NCBI RefSeq assembly: GCF_001463905.1 | Contig: NZ_BBWR01000003.1 | Location: forward strand, 186,001 to 250,000 | Source: Aureimonas frigidaquae | GTDB lineage: Bacteria > Pseudomonadota > Alphaproteobacteria > Rhizobiales > Rhizobiaceae | Direction of reading: 5' to 3' | DNA length: 64,000 nucleotides | Shown: in pieces, positions 39,504-49,067 of the stretch | How positions within the stretch are numbered: the first letter of the stretch is position 1 | Layout: each line of letters opens with the position of its first letter | The notes under the pieces: model-generated | Told to the model about the DNA's origin: nothing | The model's database searches: none | The model's input: the letters and a program-made list of their open reading frames with translations, nothing else | Position numbers and translations under genes: made by a program

Positions 39504-40238
39504 CTAGCGGGCGGGGATGCCGGACATTTCGGCCCGGATCAGATCGGCCGCCCGGCGCGGGTCCGGCGCATTCAGGATAGGGCGGGCCACCACCAGATGC
39601 GAGGCGCCGGCCGCCAGAGCATCGGCCGGCGTGACGATGCGCTTCTGATCGTCCGCGCTCGCAAAGCCCGGGCGGATGCCCGGTGTTACGATGGCCATGT
39701 CCGGCCCCACAGTGGCCCGGATTGCGCCGGCTTCGGCCGCCGAGGCGACGATACCGCCGACGCCGCAGGCCTTTGCCTGCGCGGCGCGCCGACGGACGAG
39801 CTCGGCCAAGGGCACGTCGTAGCCCGCTTCGTTCAGATCCGACTGGTTCATCGACGTCAGAACCGTCACCGCCAGGATGGTGACGCCGGAGCCCGCCGAT
39901 GCCTTGGCGGCGGCGCGCATCACCTGCGGATAGGCATGGACGGTCAGCATCGATGCGCCGAGGCCGATCGCGCTGTTGACGCCCTTCTCCACCGTATTGG
40001 CGATATCGAGGAGCTTCATGTCCAAAAAGACCTTCTTGCCCGCCCGCGACAGGTCCTGGACCAGCGGAAGGCCGCCGGCCAGAGCAAGCTGGAAGCCGAT
40101 CTTGTAGAAGCTCACGCTGTCGCCCAGAAGATCGATCATGCGCTCGGCGGCAGCCCGGTCCGGCACATCCAGGCCGACGATCAGGCGGTCGTCGGCCGCA
40201 AGCGCTTCGGCCTGTGCGGTGGCATTGTCCTGTGGCAT
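39504..40238 (-). CDS. pyrF: Orotidine 5'-phosphate decarboxylase
   Basis: 244 aa from ATG 40238, whose first base is the first base of the polA stop (TGATG). The catalytic Lys-Asp cluster lies in [13 protein letters not shown]; the phosphate site includes [17 protein letters not shown] and [11 protein letters not shown]. It makes UMP from OMP. A TTG one codon upstream is also in frame but less likely. It is tightly coupled to polA. Confidence 0.97.
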   Translation of the reverse strand: MPQDNATAQAEALAADDRLIVGLDVPDRAAAERMIDLLGDSVSFYKIGFQLALAGGLPLVQDLSRAGKKVFLDMKLLDIANTVEKGVNSAIGLGASMLTVHAYPQVMRAAAKASAGSGVTILAVTVLTSMNQSDLNEAGYDVPLAELVRRRAAQAKACGVGGIVASAAEAGAIRATVGPDMAIVTPGIRPGFASADDQKRIVTPADALAAGASHLVVARPILNAPDPRRAADLIRAEMSGIPAR

Positions 40239-43162
40239 CAATGGGCCTCTTCCCAGTTCGCGGCGGCGCGCGCATCGACGACCAGCGGTACCGAAAGCTG
40301 GATGACCGGCTCGGCCGCGCGCTCCATCACCTCGCGCACCAGCGGGATGGTGCGCTCCACCTCGTCCTCCGGCACTTCGAAGACGAGTTCGTCATGGACC
40401 TGCAGCAGCATGCGTGCCGACAGGCCCGCTGCCGCCAGTTCCGGCTCCATGCGGATCATGGCGCGGCGGATGATGTCGGCCGCCGTGCCCTGGATGGGCG
40501 CGTTGATGGCGGCACGCTCGTTGAAGGCGCGCACCGACGGGTTGGCGTGGCGGATATCGGGGTAATGCGCGCGCCGGCCGAACAGCGTTTCCACATAGCC
40601 CTGCGCCTTGGCCTGGGCCTTCATGGCGTCCATGTAGTCGCGGATGCCGGGGAAGCGCTCGAAGTAGCGGCGGATATAGAGCGCGGCCTCCTCCCGCGGG
40701 ATGGAGAGCTGCGCCGCCAGGCCGAAGGCCGATATGCCGTAGATGATGCCGAAATTGATTGCCTTGGCCCGCCGGCGCACCGAAGGCTCCATGCCCTCGA
40801 CCGGCGTGTTGAACATTTCCGACGCGGTCATGGCGTGGATGTCGATCCCCTGCCTGAACGCCTCCGACAGCTGGGGAATCTCGGCCATATGCGCGAGAAT
40901 CCGCAGCTCGATCTGACTGTAGTCGGCCGAGACGAGCGTCATGCCCGGAGCGGCGATGAAGGCGGTGCGGATGGCGCGGCCTTCCTCGGTGCGCACGGGA
41001 ATGTTCTGCAGGTTCGGCTCGGACGAGGACAGGCGCCCCGTCGTGGTGGACGCCATGGAGTAGGAGGTATGGATGCGCCCCTGCGCATCCATATGGCCCG
41101 GAAGCGCATCCGTATAGGTGCCCTTCAGCTTGGTGAGCTGGCGCCATTCCACGATGCGGCGGGGCAGTTCGTGCCCCTCGGCGGCCAGATCCTCCAGCGT
41201 GCGGGCATCGGTCGACCATTGGCCGGTGCGCGTGCGCTTGCCGCCGGGCAGGCCGAGCTTGCCGAACAGGATTTCGCCGAGCTGCTTGGGCGATCCGGGA
41301 TTGAAGCTTTCGCCGGCAAAGCCGTGAATGTCGGCCTCGAGCGAGGCGGCCTTCTGCGCGAAGCGGCCGGACAGGCGTGACAGGATCTGCCGATCCACCC
41401 TGATGCCGCGCTCTTCCATGCGCGCCAGCACCGGTACGAGCGGCCGCTCCAGCCGCTCATAGACATGGGTCAGGCCATCGGCCACAAGGCGCGGCTTCAG
41501 AACCTCCCAGAGCCGCAGCGTGACATCGGCGTCCTCGGCGGCATATTCGGTCACCTTGTCGATCGGACAGGCGGCGATGGCGCGCGCCCCGCGCCCGCTG
41601 CCGCACAGCTCCTTGTAGCTGATCGGCTTATGGCCCAGGAACCGCTCCGACAGCTCGTCCATGCCATGCCCGTCCAGCGACGACGAGGCGTCCAGCGCAT
41701 AGGAGATGAGCATCGTATCGTCGAAGGGCGCAATGGCGATGCCCCGCCGCAGCATGACGAGATAGTCGTATTTGAAATTCTGCCCGATCTTCAGGACAGC
41801 GCCATCGGTCAGCACCGGGCGCAGCAGATCGAGCGCCAGCGCCTCGGAAAGTTGCGGCCCGACGCCCCCATCCGCGCCCTGGCCGCCACCGAGAAGATCG
41901 CCATCGCCCTCCGCCACATGGGCCAGGGGCACATAGGCAGCCTCGCCCGGGCTGACGGCCAGGGCCAGGCCGACAATTTCGGCATGCATGGCGTCGAGCG
42001 CGGTCGTCTCGACATCGAAGGACAGGATGCCCGTCTCATAGGCGCGGGCGATGAAGGCTTCGAGCCCCGCCTGGTCGCGGATGGTCGTGTAGGCGGTGCG
42101 GTCGACGGGGCGATCGGCCATTTGCGCCATGCGGCCTGCGGCAAAGGCCGCCGGCGTCAGGGGCAGGTCCGCATCGCTCTTGTCGCCGCCCGGGGTTCCC
42201 GTGGGGTCAAGGTCCGGGCCGCGGGCCGGCGCATCGACATCGATCTGCGCCGCTTCGATGCCCGCCACTTCCGTGCCGAGCTTGGCGGAAACGCGTCGCG
42301 TCAGCGTGGTGAACTCCATCGCCTTCAGATAGGCGATTAGCCGCTCCCCATCCGTGTGCTCTATGGCAAGCGCGTCGAGCGGCACGTCGAACGGCGTGTT
42401 CACATCCAGCGTGACGAGCGTGCGCGACAGGCGGGCCTGGTCCGCGAAGGCGATGATGTTTTCGCGCCGCTTGGCCTGCGGAATCTCGGCCGCGCGCGCC
42501 AGAAGCGTTTCCAGATCGCCGAACGTGTCGAGAAGCTGCGCGGCGGTCTTGGGCCCGATCCCGGGAATGCCGGGCACATTGTCCGACGTATCGCCGACCA
42601 GCGCCTGCAGGTCGATCATCTTCTCGGGGTAGACGCCGAACTTCTCGAAGACCTCGGCGGGCCCGAGCCGCTTGTCCTTCATCTGGTCATACAGGGTGAC
42701 GCAGGGCCCGACGAGCTGCATCAGGTCCTTGTCGGACGACACGATGGTCACGTCGCCGCCGGCTTCCAGCGCCAGGCGCGTATAGGTGGCGATCAGATCG
42801 TCCGCCTCGAAGCCCTGCTTCTCGATGCAGGGCAGGTCGAAAGCGCGGACGGCTTCGCGGATCAGAGCGAATTGCGGGACGAGATCTTCCGGCGGCGCGG
42901 TGCGATTGGCCTTGTAGCCTTCGAAGAGCGCGTTGCGGAACGTCGTCGAGGAATGATCGAAGATCACTGCGAAATGCGTCGGCGCCACGCCGACGGAGGT
43001 GTCCTTGCTCTCTTCCACGAGCTTCCACAGCATGTTGCAGAAGCCCGACACCGCCCCGACGGGCAAGCCGTCGGACTTGCGGGTGAGCGGCGGAAGTGCG
43101 TGATAGGCCCGGAAAATATAAGCCGAGCCGTCAACGAGAAAGAGGTGATCGCCCTTTTGCAT
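40238..43162 (-). CDS. polA: DNA polymerase I
   Basis: 974 aa from ATG 43162 ([20 protein letters not shown]); the frame is open to 43267 but without a reason to start there. All three domains are present: 5'-3' nuclease (residues 1-290, [24 protein letters not shown]), a proofreading domain with [10 protein letters not shown], so exonuclease residues appear intact, and the polymerase with motif [13 protein letters not shown], motif [17 protein letters not shown] and motif C VHDELVFE. It acts in repair and Okazaki fragment processing. Confidence 0.98.
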   Translation of the reverse strand: MQKGDHLFLVDGSAYIFRAYHALPPLTRKSDGLPVGAVSGFCNMLWKLVEESKDTSVGVAPTHFAVIFDHSSTTFRNALFEGYKANRTAPPEDLVPQFALIREAVRAFDLPCIEKQGFEADDLIATYTRLALEAGGDVTIVSSDKDLMQLVGPCVTLYDQMKDKRLGPAEVFEKFGVYPEKMIDLQALVGDTSDNVPGIPGIGPKTAAQLLDTFGDLETLLARAAEIPQAKRRENIIAFADQARLSRTLVTLDVNTPFDVPLDALAIEHTDGERLIAYLKAMEFTTLTRRVSAKLGTEVAGIEAAQIDVDAPARGPDLDPTGTPGGDKSDADLPLTPAAFAAGRMAQMADRPVDRTAYTTIRDQAGLEAFIARAYETGILSFDVETTALDAMHAEIVGLALAVSPGEAAYVPLAHVAEGDGDLLGGGQGADGGVGPQLSEALALDLLRPVLTDGAVLKIGQNFKYDYLVMLRRGIAIAPFDDTMLISYALDASSSLDGHGMDELSERFLGHKPISYKELCGSGRGARAIAACPIDKVTEYAAEDADVTLRLWEVLKPRLVADGLTHVYERLERPLVPVLARMEERGIRVDRQILSRLSGRFAQKAASLEADIHGFAGESFNPGSPKQLGEILFGKLGLPGGKRTRTGQWSTDARTLEDLAAEGHELPRRIVEWRQLTKLKGTYTDALPGHMDAQGRIHTSYSMASTTTGRLSSSEPNLQNIPVRTEEGRAIRTAFIAAPGMTLVSADYSQIELRILAHMAEIPQLSEAFRQGIDIHAMTASEMFNTPVEGMEPSVRRRAKAINFGIIYGISAFGLAAQLSIPREEAALYIRRYFERFPGIRDYMDAMKAQAKAQGYVETLFGRRAHYPDIRHANPSVRAFNERAAINAPIQGTAADIIRRAMIRMEPELAAAGLSARMLLQVHDELVFEVPEDEVERTIPLVREVMERAAEPVIQLSVPLVVDARAAANWEEAH

Positions 43163-43493
43163 GACCGCTCGTACCGTGCCGGAAAACGCCTGTCCATGCC
43201 GCGCGAGCGACACGGCGGCAAGGCTTACCACGAGCTGCGCGGGGCCGACATGCCGCATTGCCAGCATGTCGCCGACAAAACAGAAAATTCCCCTGCGTCA
43301 GGCGGTCGCGGAAACGCTTCCGTAACCGTGTGAGCGAACAAGGACTTGACCGCGCGAAAACCGTTTAAATACAGTTACTTAACCGCACGTTACGCTGACA
43401 TGACGCCGAGATTACGAAAACTTAATCCGCATTATCACGCAAGCGTGAACGGCCGGTCTTGAACCAGCCGGGCAGAAGGCGCATTTTACGATC

Positions 43494-43651
43494 AACGACG
43501 CGACACTAAGGCGTCGTGGTTCGGCCCAAAGCTCGTCCCCCGCTTTCGGACCGGATTGAAGTGGATAATCCCTATCCCCCTCTCGGGATATCCGCTTACT
43601 CAGAGAGAGCCGTCGCGACAATCCCCCTCCAGTCCGCGACGGCTCTTTTTT
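43494..43651 (+). ncRNA. Probable small RNA with three C-rich loops, next to polA
   Basis: A promoter-like TTGAAC (43459-43464), 17 bases, then CATTTT (43482-43487) precede four consecutive hairpins. H1: 7-bp ACGACGC arms at 43495-43517. H2: 43522-43553, loop TCGTCCCCC. H3: 43559-43597, 13 bp with one bulge, loop TATCCCCCTCTC. H4: the terminator, a perfect 12-bp stem at 43606-43646 whose loop holds ATCCCCCTCC, ending in six T. No reading frame fits. The exposed C-runs could pair with ribosome sites (GGAGG), as in anti-Shine-Dalgarno small RNAs of alphaproteobacteria. The position beside polA recalls the rhizobial alpha-r7 (Smr7C) family; membership is unverified. Confidence 0.75.
43606..43651 (+). 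terminator. Terminator of the small RNA gene
   Basis: AGAGCCGTCGCG (43606-43617) pairs perfectly with 43635-43646, followed by TTTTTT. No protein gene lies upstream on this strand, so it implies a short untranslated transcript. Confidence 0.92.
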
Positions 43652-43835
43652 GCGTTCTATCCCCCACGATGATCGGCTTTTCCAAACCGCTGTTGCACCC
43701 CTGCAATAGCTGTTACGCCTTTCGGACAAGGCACTTCGGGCCGCCTCTCCGCCCCAGAAAATCCACCACCCAACCTTGCCGATCCGCCCGGGATCGGCTA
43801 GGAGTCCCGCTCACCAGCCGGCCAAAAGCCGCTCC

Positions 43836-43912
43836 GCACCCGTAGCTCAGCTGGATAGAGTGCTGCCCTCCGAAGGCAGAGGTCACAGGTTCGAATCCTG
43901 TCGGGTGCGCCA
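43836..43912 (+). tRNA. tRNA-Arg (anticodon CCG)
   Basis: 77 nt with encoded CCA. The acceptor arm GCACCCG pairs with CGGGTGC, discriminator G. The D arm contains AGCTCAGCTGGATAGAG. The anticodon stem CTGCC/GGCAG encloses CTCCGAA, anticodon CCG reading CGG. The T arm is ACAGG-TTCGAAT-CCTGT. Accessory DNA begins directly after its 3' end, as often at tRNA insertion sites. Confidence 0.97.
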
Positions 43913-43937
43913 TTTCAGAACTGTACAGCCCGAAGAC

Positions 43938-44712
43938 CTAGGTAACAGATCGTACCTGAGACATAGGTGACAACCTCATGCCGAACGGGTTGTCGATGGT
44001 TTGCTGTGTTCTCTGTTCCAAGTCGATATATCCCAGATCGTAGTGCATGAAGCTTAAGAGCCAGATGCCATCGTCAACCTCCTTCAAGCCGAGTCTCTGA
44101 CCGGCAAGGACGGTCTGATCGCTTGCGGCAATCACGTTGGCGGAACAGACGCAGGAAGGTTTCGATGACGGGCTGCTCCCTCGTCGATTGAAGGGCTTCG
44201 CAGGCCTGGATCATGCGCGAAGCCTGGTCGGTCACCGTCAGGGGGTAACAGTAACGTCCGTCACCGGTCTTGAATTCGCCTTTGAAGTCGGCGCACCACA
44301 GATCGTTGGGCGCGGTTGCGCACGACAAGGTCGTTCCCTCGGCCGTGAAGCGGCGCCGCTGCCGGGCCCGCTTCACAAGCCCATAGCGGTCGAGCACCGC
44401 ACGCACGGTTGATTGGGCTGGAATGCGAACGTCACCTGCCAGACGTCTGAGCAGAAGTTCGCGGATCTTCCTGGCACCCCAATGCGGCTTGTTCCGCTTG
44501 GTTTCGACGATCAGCCGCTCTGTCTGTTGCGGCAGCTGATTGGCGTAGCGCACAGGCCGCCGCGAGCGGTCCGTCAGTGCCTCCAGGCCTTCGTTCCAGT
44601 AGCGGTCCCAGATCTTGTAGCCTGTCTTGCGCAAGATGCCGAACTCTCGACAAACATCGCTCATGCTCTCACCGTCCAAAAGACGGCCGACAAAACGAAC
44701 CCGCTCGTCCAT
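43938..44712 (-). pseudogene. IS481-family transposase, internally deleted
   Basis: The N-terminal part (ATG at 44712) has the helix-turn-helix SDVCREFGILRKTGYKIWDR, RPHWGARKIR-like RNKPHWGARKIRELL and the first catalytic Asp in DLWCADFKGEF. After RLFRQRD near 44140 the frame runs into unrelated codons. In another frame (43938-44135) the family C-terminus resumes: VLAGQRLGLKEVDDGIWLLS. About 100 residues with the second Asp and the Glu of the DDE triad are missing, so it cannot transpose by itself. Confidence 0.88.
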
Positions 44713-44806
44713 AACCGAACTCTCTTTTCACGGCATCAACACCTCCCGCGAAAAGCGAAAAGTGTTACCCATGCGTCCGGTACAAATCGTCACGTATGTC
44801 TCGGGT
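43954..44806. mobile_element. IS481-family insertion sequence remnant
   Basis: Inverted ends ACCTGAGACATAGGTGAC (43954-43971) and, on the other strand, ACCCGAGACATACGTGAC (44789-44806) match at 16 of 18 bases around the broken transposase gene. The 853-bp length is well below the roughly 1.2 kb expected, consistent with an internal deletion. No target duplication was identified by eye. Confidence 0.75.
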
Positions 44807-45435
44807 CGCACACCGATTGCCCGCTATTACCGCCGATAAGCGTGGGAACTACGCTCTGGTAAAGAGTGAGGAATAGCCAGCGGACAGAATAGCATAGAAA
44901 CTGGGGTGTTTTGCGGTCGAGAAGTTCGAATCGCGTTCGGTCGATTGGGCGATTTCCTTACCATCGTAGGCATCGTGTATGGGCTTAGAGTGGCCGGTAT
45001 GCGCCTTCATTTCAGCCGTCCGATCAAATCCCATGAATACCTTAAGGCATTGTCGTCCGACTGGAGGCTCCATCTTATTCTGGGGGCTGCTAAGACCCGA
45101 GTACCCATAAAGCGACTCTCGTGGGAACGCTTGCCGCCCACGCAATCGCGCAACTCGCGAACTATGCGCCGAACAATGCAAACAATTTATGTTGACGCGC
45201 ATGGCAGACAAAACACTGCACGCTAATCTTAGGCGCGGATCATTGCAGTCAACAATATCGTCAAGATTTCCAATGTTTCTAAGTGATGTGCAGAGTCTAC
45301 GCGATCGACAGGGTAGAAAACTGATCATGTGTTACATGAGGCACATCTCGCTTGATTAATTGTTGGCTGAGCCAAGGTCGCTTCGCTACTATCTCGCCCA
45401 AGGACTGGGTCCGCCCCTTAGCACTGCACGACGTT
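44807..45435. other. 629 bp of lower-GC DNA without a supported gene
   Basis: The base composition is visibly poorer in G+C than the flanking core. A leftward frame at 44849-45328 (159 codons) is open but shows no recognisable motif, no good ribosome site and codon use unlike the rest of the window, so it is not called. No repeats or RNA-like structure were seen. Confidence 0.6.
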
Positions 45436-46749
45436 TTACGAGAGTTGCAAAAACTCTTCGACCCTCGACAGCTCGCTCGCTGTCACGACCGAGACCACAC
45501 CTCCGGCAGAGGCTACAGCTTGGATCACTGTCGATCCCGGATGCCGCCAACCCTTGTAGTAGTCTGCGGCCACCACGAACATGGACGGCTTCACCGCCAA
45601 GATCAGTTCAGGGTCGAAATTATGTTCCGACCCATGGTGGGGCAATGTCAGGGTCGTCACCTGGTCGAGCAGTTTGCCGTAGTGCTTCAAGAACGGCTTA
45701 CGGCGTTTCAGCTGCTTGAGCGCCGCATCACCTGTCGTCAGCCAAGCAACCCGCTCGTCCGAAATTGAGGTCGTGCACCACTTACCAAACGACGCAGCAT
45801 ATGAAACCTTTGGCTTTGGGCCTTGCGGTGCCGGCCCCGAATAGAGACACAACGAGGTCACGTTAAGGTTCTTATTGATGCTCGCATAGGCGGAGGACAA
45901 GACCGCGACATGGTCAATGACAATTGTCTGGAGGTCCCTCGTCGTCAGCTTGCCGACTTTAAGACTGAGCGTCTTCGCTCCAGCCGCGTTAAGTTCGAAC
46001 TTCAAGGCCTTTTTAAAAAGCTTGCGATCAGCCTCAATGGTTGGATCGACATATGGTGCTAGAAGCCAGGACATTGATGTACTAAGCGGCACTGCCAGTG
46101 CTTGCGTATCTTCTATCTCCGACACGTCTGAACCTGCTGCTCCCGAACTTGCTGAGTTTGCCTCTGTTCCAGTCGATATCTTTCGGACCGAGCCACGTCC
46201 GACCAGCTTGAATCCAAGCCGCGTGTCGATGGGAACCGAGCTGACATCCCGGTCGCCATCGGGGCCCCCGAAACCATCCCCATCACTTCCTGGCGCCCCG
46301 CCGTCCCCATGTTGCGGGCGCACGAACAGAATTTGACGCGGCTTGAACCGCCCAAGCGCGGTAGCGGGGTCTATGATGAAGTCCCGGTAGAATCCATCCT
46401 GTGCGGAAGCCGCGTCGACGGCGAGGTCGCGGCCATAAGCAATTAAACGGTCCTCAACATTCATCAATGGCAAGACGATGGTGTCGACCTCAAGCCCAGG
46501 GGAGAGCAGTTGTTCGAGCCCGTTCAGATGATCGGCGTGCGCGTGCGAAATAAACAACACGTCGATCAGCGCGTTTGAACCGCAGCCCTTGCGGTACTCT
46601 TCTATCTGCGCAGCTCTTGCAGTCTTATAGGTGGACATCGCGCCACAATCGAACACATAACGGAACACGCGACCGACTTCTTCAAGCCGTGCAGAATGAA
46701 AGAAGCCCTGACCGACGGGATGCTGCGTCCGGTGATGTTGTAGAACCAT
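45436..46749 (-). CDS. MBL-fold metallohydrolase, ComEC-C-terminus-like
   Basis: 437 aa from ATG 46749 (GGGAA just upstream); the frame is open 58 codons further back but without a start signal. Metal motifs of a metallo-beta-lactamase fold are intact and in order: H69-A-H-A-D-H74, T339-G-D341 and P370-H-H-G-S, with a late WRHPG histidine. The TGDA and PHHGS forms match the C-terminal domain of ComEC-like DNA-uptake proteins, but there are no membrane segments. A region at residues 145-215 is a Gly/Asp/Ser-rich insert. It is the only intact gene of the lower-GC island. Substrate unknown; a nuclease or phosphoesterase is plausible. Confidence 0.8.
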   Translation of the reverse strand: MVLQHHRTQHPVGQGFFHSARLEEVGRVFRYVFDCGAMSTYKTARAAQIEEYRKGCGSNALIDVLFISHAHADHLNGLEQLLSPGLEVDTIVLPLMNVEDRLIAYGRDLAVDAASAQDGFYRDFIIDPATALGRFKPRQILFVRPQHGDGGAPGSDGDGFGGPDGDRDVSSVPIDTRLGFKLVGRGSVRKISTGTEANSASSGAAGSDVSEIEDTQALAVPLSTSMSWLLAPYVDPTIEADRKLFKKALKFELNAAGAKTLSLKVGKLTTRDLQTIVIDHVAVLSSAYASINKNLNVTSLCLYSGPAPQGPKPKVSYAASFGKWCTTSISDERVAWLTTGDAALKQLKRRKPFLKHYGKLLDQVTTLTLPHHGSEHNFDPELILAVKPSMFVVAADYYKGWRHPGSTVIQAVASAGGVVSVVTASELSRVEEFLQLS

Positions 46750-47070
46750 GTTTTCCCTGACTGCAGCATACACACCGACGCTAAGTGGGGCTGGTCTGCT
46801 CCACGCTACATTTATACCCAAAAAATCCATACTTGCTCGGTTGGAGGCCAAGTTATGCCCTGTGCCAACATTCCATAGCCTAGGGGTTCGTGACGGGAAC
46901 CAAAAGGCGCCTGCTTGCAGCACGCTGATGCTCTTTGATCAACCGCGATGAGGTTGCAAACCGCCCACGGCAGAACTGCGGCTATCCTATCCCCGGGCCT
47001 TAATCCAGCCAGTGCGCTGGCGGCCCCTCGTATCTCTCCATTGGCCATGGTGGCTAAAAGGAGAAATGAC
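46750..47070. other. Gap between the MBL gene and the integrase remnant
   Basis: 321 bp between divergent reading frames, presumably holding the MBL gene promoter. No operator-like symmetry, terminator or small gene was recognised. Confidence 0.5.
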
Positions 47071-47691
47071 ATGGGTATCTCAAAGTACGACTCAGCCGCC
47101 AAAGGTCGGCCGGCCCGGAATGCAGGCAAGCAGGTCGGCACCAAACGAGCGCTCAAAGTGAAGCAAATCTGGTTGATCCGGTTATCCCCAATCGCGAAGC
47201 GCGAATGTGGGACCGGGCATTGTTTGACCTCGCAATCGACAGCAAGCTTCGCGGTTGCGACCTCGTTAATATGAAAATCGGATCGTTTGTCTCCAGCTCG
47301 GGAATACGGACCCGATCAATGGTGGTCCAGCAAAAGACCGGCCGGCCCGTCCAGCTCGAGATCACCGCAGACACGGGGGCAAGTTTGCTCACGTGGCTCG
47401 AACGCCGTGGTAGCAGTATCGACGACTACGCGTCCCCGAGCCGGGTCGACCACGGGGGGGCACCTCAGCACTCGACAGTACGCGCGATTGGTCGATGAAT
47501 GGGTTACGGCAATTGAACTGCGCTCCGAGGAATAGGGAACGCATTCGCTCCGCCGTACCAAGGCCCTCCTGATCTACAAGGCTACCGGCAATCTCCGAGT
47601 TATTCAGATTTTGCTTGAACACGCTAGAATCGAATACACCGTTCGATACCTCGGTGTCGATATGGATGATGCGCTCATGCGGCCTCGTTGA
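47071..47691 (+). pseudogene. Tyrosine recombinase/integrase, broken in three places
   Basis: AAAGGAG precedes ATG 47071 (MGISKYDSAAKGRPARNAGK). The small XerC-like integrase reading is SAAKGRPARNAGKQVGTKRA, then after a frameshift near 47180-47190 REARMWDRALFDLAIDSKLR and VVQQKTGRPVQLEITADTG. A second shift coincides with a run of seven G at 47454-47460, restoring STRQYARLVDEWVTAIEL. A TAG at 47533-47535 replaces the tyrosine expected before GTHSLRRTKALLIYK, and the catalytic Tyr remains in TVRYLGVDMDD. This is a dead phage or island integrase of a type common in alphaproteobacteria. Confidence 0.88.
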
Positions 47692-48078
47692 ACATGGCGA
47701 GGCCGCGTTCAGAAACGCGCCCTCATTTCAGTCGTTCAGACCAGACCGTCTCGTTCCCACAAGCCGACACTCCATTGACCAGGCGCTAGACCGCACAGTT
47801 GCGATGCTTCGACGTCGGCGTAGTCCTCTCGGCAGTTTAAATACTCCTATACGACATCGCGATCAATCCGCGGCGCGGCGCGCCAATTACCACCGATTGC
47901 CGTAGAACTCGACCTTAGACCCTAAGCTTCCCGGGTTTGAGGGAGATTGTGGGTTTGGTTGCATGACTGAAGCCGTGCGTTTTTCAGCTTGAATTTCAGT
48001 CTCGCCGCGGCCTGATAGGAAATCGAACGCTTGCCTGCTTGAGGCAGGCAAAGAACGGTCTAAGAGCGTCTGCGCTCT
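47692..48078. other. Island edge, no gene; one 8-bp hairpin
   Basis: 387 bp without a supported reading frame. The only structure seen is TTGCCTGC (48031-48038) pairing with 48044-48051 around a 5-base loop, 28 bp past the AraC-gene stop; without a T-run it is at best a weak terminator for that leftward gene. No copy of the tRNA-Arg 3' end was found here by eye. Confidence 0.5.
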
Positions 48079-48972
48079 TCAACCCGCTGGATATGCCAGA
48101 TGCTCGCGCATCCAGCGGATCTCCTCGGTTGCGGTTCGCCCGAAGTGGTTGCGGAAATCGCGGCTGAACTGGGCGGCACTCGCATAGCCGACTTTGGCGG
48201 CAACGGTGGCGATGGAGCCCTGGTTGGAGGCGATCATCATGCGCGCTTCGTGAAGTCGTATTGCCCGGATGTAGCGGATGGGCGAGGTGCCTGTCAGGGC
48301 CTTGAAATGCGCATGGTAGGAGGGAACGCTCATACCGGCCGCTGCCGCCAGTTCCGGGACGGATATGCCCACCGTGAAGGATGCCCGTATGTGCGCAAGG
48401 CTCTGCACGATCCGTCCGGCAGGCCCCCGGTGACGAAGGGCGGCCCGAAGAGCGCCGCCCTGTGGTCCGACAAGGACACGGTAATGCAGCTCCCGCAACA
48501 AGCCTGGTCCAAGGATCGCGCATTCCTGGCGGTCGGCAAGCGCAGCCAAAACCCTGCGCAACAGGTCTCGCAATCTCGGAGATAAGGGGCTCGAGACAAG
48601 GCTTCGGGCCTCATCCTGTACACCGTGTCCGCCATGCTCGAGCATCATGGCTATTTCGGCGGCGAGGTTCAGGTCGAACTCCAGGTAGAGTGCAAGAAGG
48701 GGTACTTCGCGGCTGGCTTGCGATGCCATGCGGAATGGCACGGGTACCGATACGCCGAGATAGTGGTCGGCATCGTAGCGATAGACTTTCCCATCCAGGA
48801 AGCCCTGCTTGGCGCCTTGCAGCACGAAGACCGCCCCAGGTCGATAGAGGACAGGCATATCCTCTAGAACGGTCTCGGACCGCAGGATGCGCATGCCGCG
48901 CAGGGCCGTTGGGTTGTAGCCGGGGCGGGGTGCCAGCCGGGATGCATGCCGGGCAAGGTCATCGGGTTTCAT
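48079..48972 (-). CDS. AraC-family transcriptional regulator
   Basis: 297 aa from ATG 48972; a TTG 4 codons upstream is possible. The N-terminal half is the AraC_N cupin-type ligand domain (PVLYRPGAVFVLQGAKQGFL, HYLGVSVPVPF). The C-terminal half has two helix-turn-helix units, ISVPELAAAAGMSVPSYHAH and IATVAAKVGYASAAQFSRDF. It faces an SDR gene across a gap of about 95 bp and probably controls it, an arrangement common for this AraC subgroup. The inducer is unknown. Confidence 0.92.
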   Translation of the reverse strand: MKPDDLARHASRLAPRPGYNPTALRGMRILRSETVLEDMPVLYRPGAVFVLQGAKQGFLDGKVYRYDADHYLGVSVPVPFRMASQASREVPLLALYLEFDLNLAAEIAMMLEHGGHGVQDEARSLVSSPLSPRLRDLLRRVLAALADRQECAILGPGLLRELHYRVLVGPQGGALRAALRHRGPAGRIVQSLAHIRASFTVGISVPELAAAAGMSVPSYHAHFKALTGTSPIRYIRAIRLHEARMMIASNQGSIATVAAKVGYASAAQFSRDFRNHFGRTATEEIRWMREHLAYPAG

Positions 48973-49067
48973 AGGATTGCTCAATTATGCCAGAGGATCT
49001 GCGGTATTGCGCGGCGCGGCATCAGAGTATTTTGCAATCCATGGACATGCGCAAGCGAGGCTCGACC

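Noticed and set aside
43360-43390. TTAA pair upstream of the small RNA as a CtrA site
   Set aside because: The spacing between the two TTAA elements is 10, not the 7 of the CtrA motif.
44849-45328. 159-codon leftward open frame in the island
   Set aside because: No family motif, no ribosome site, unusual codon use and no neighbour link.
47692-48078. Search for a repeat of the tRNA-Arg 3' end as an attachment site
   Set aside because: No copy was found by eye, so the island boundary is not fixed; a computed search for the last 20 bases of the tRNA would decide.
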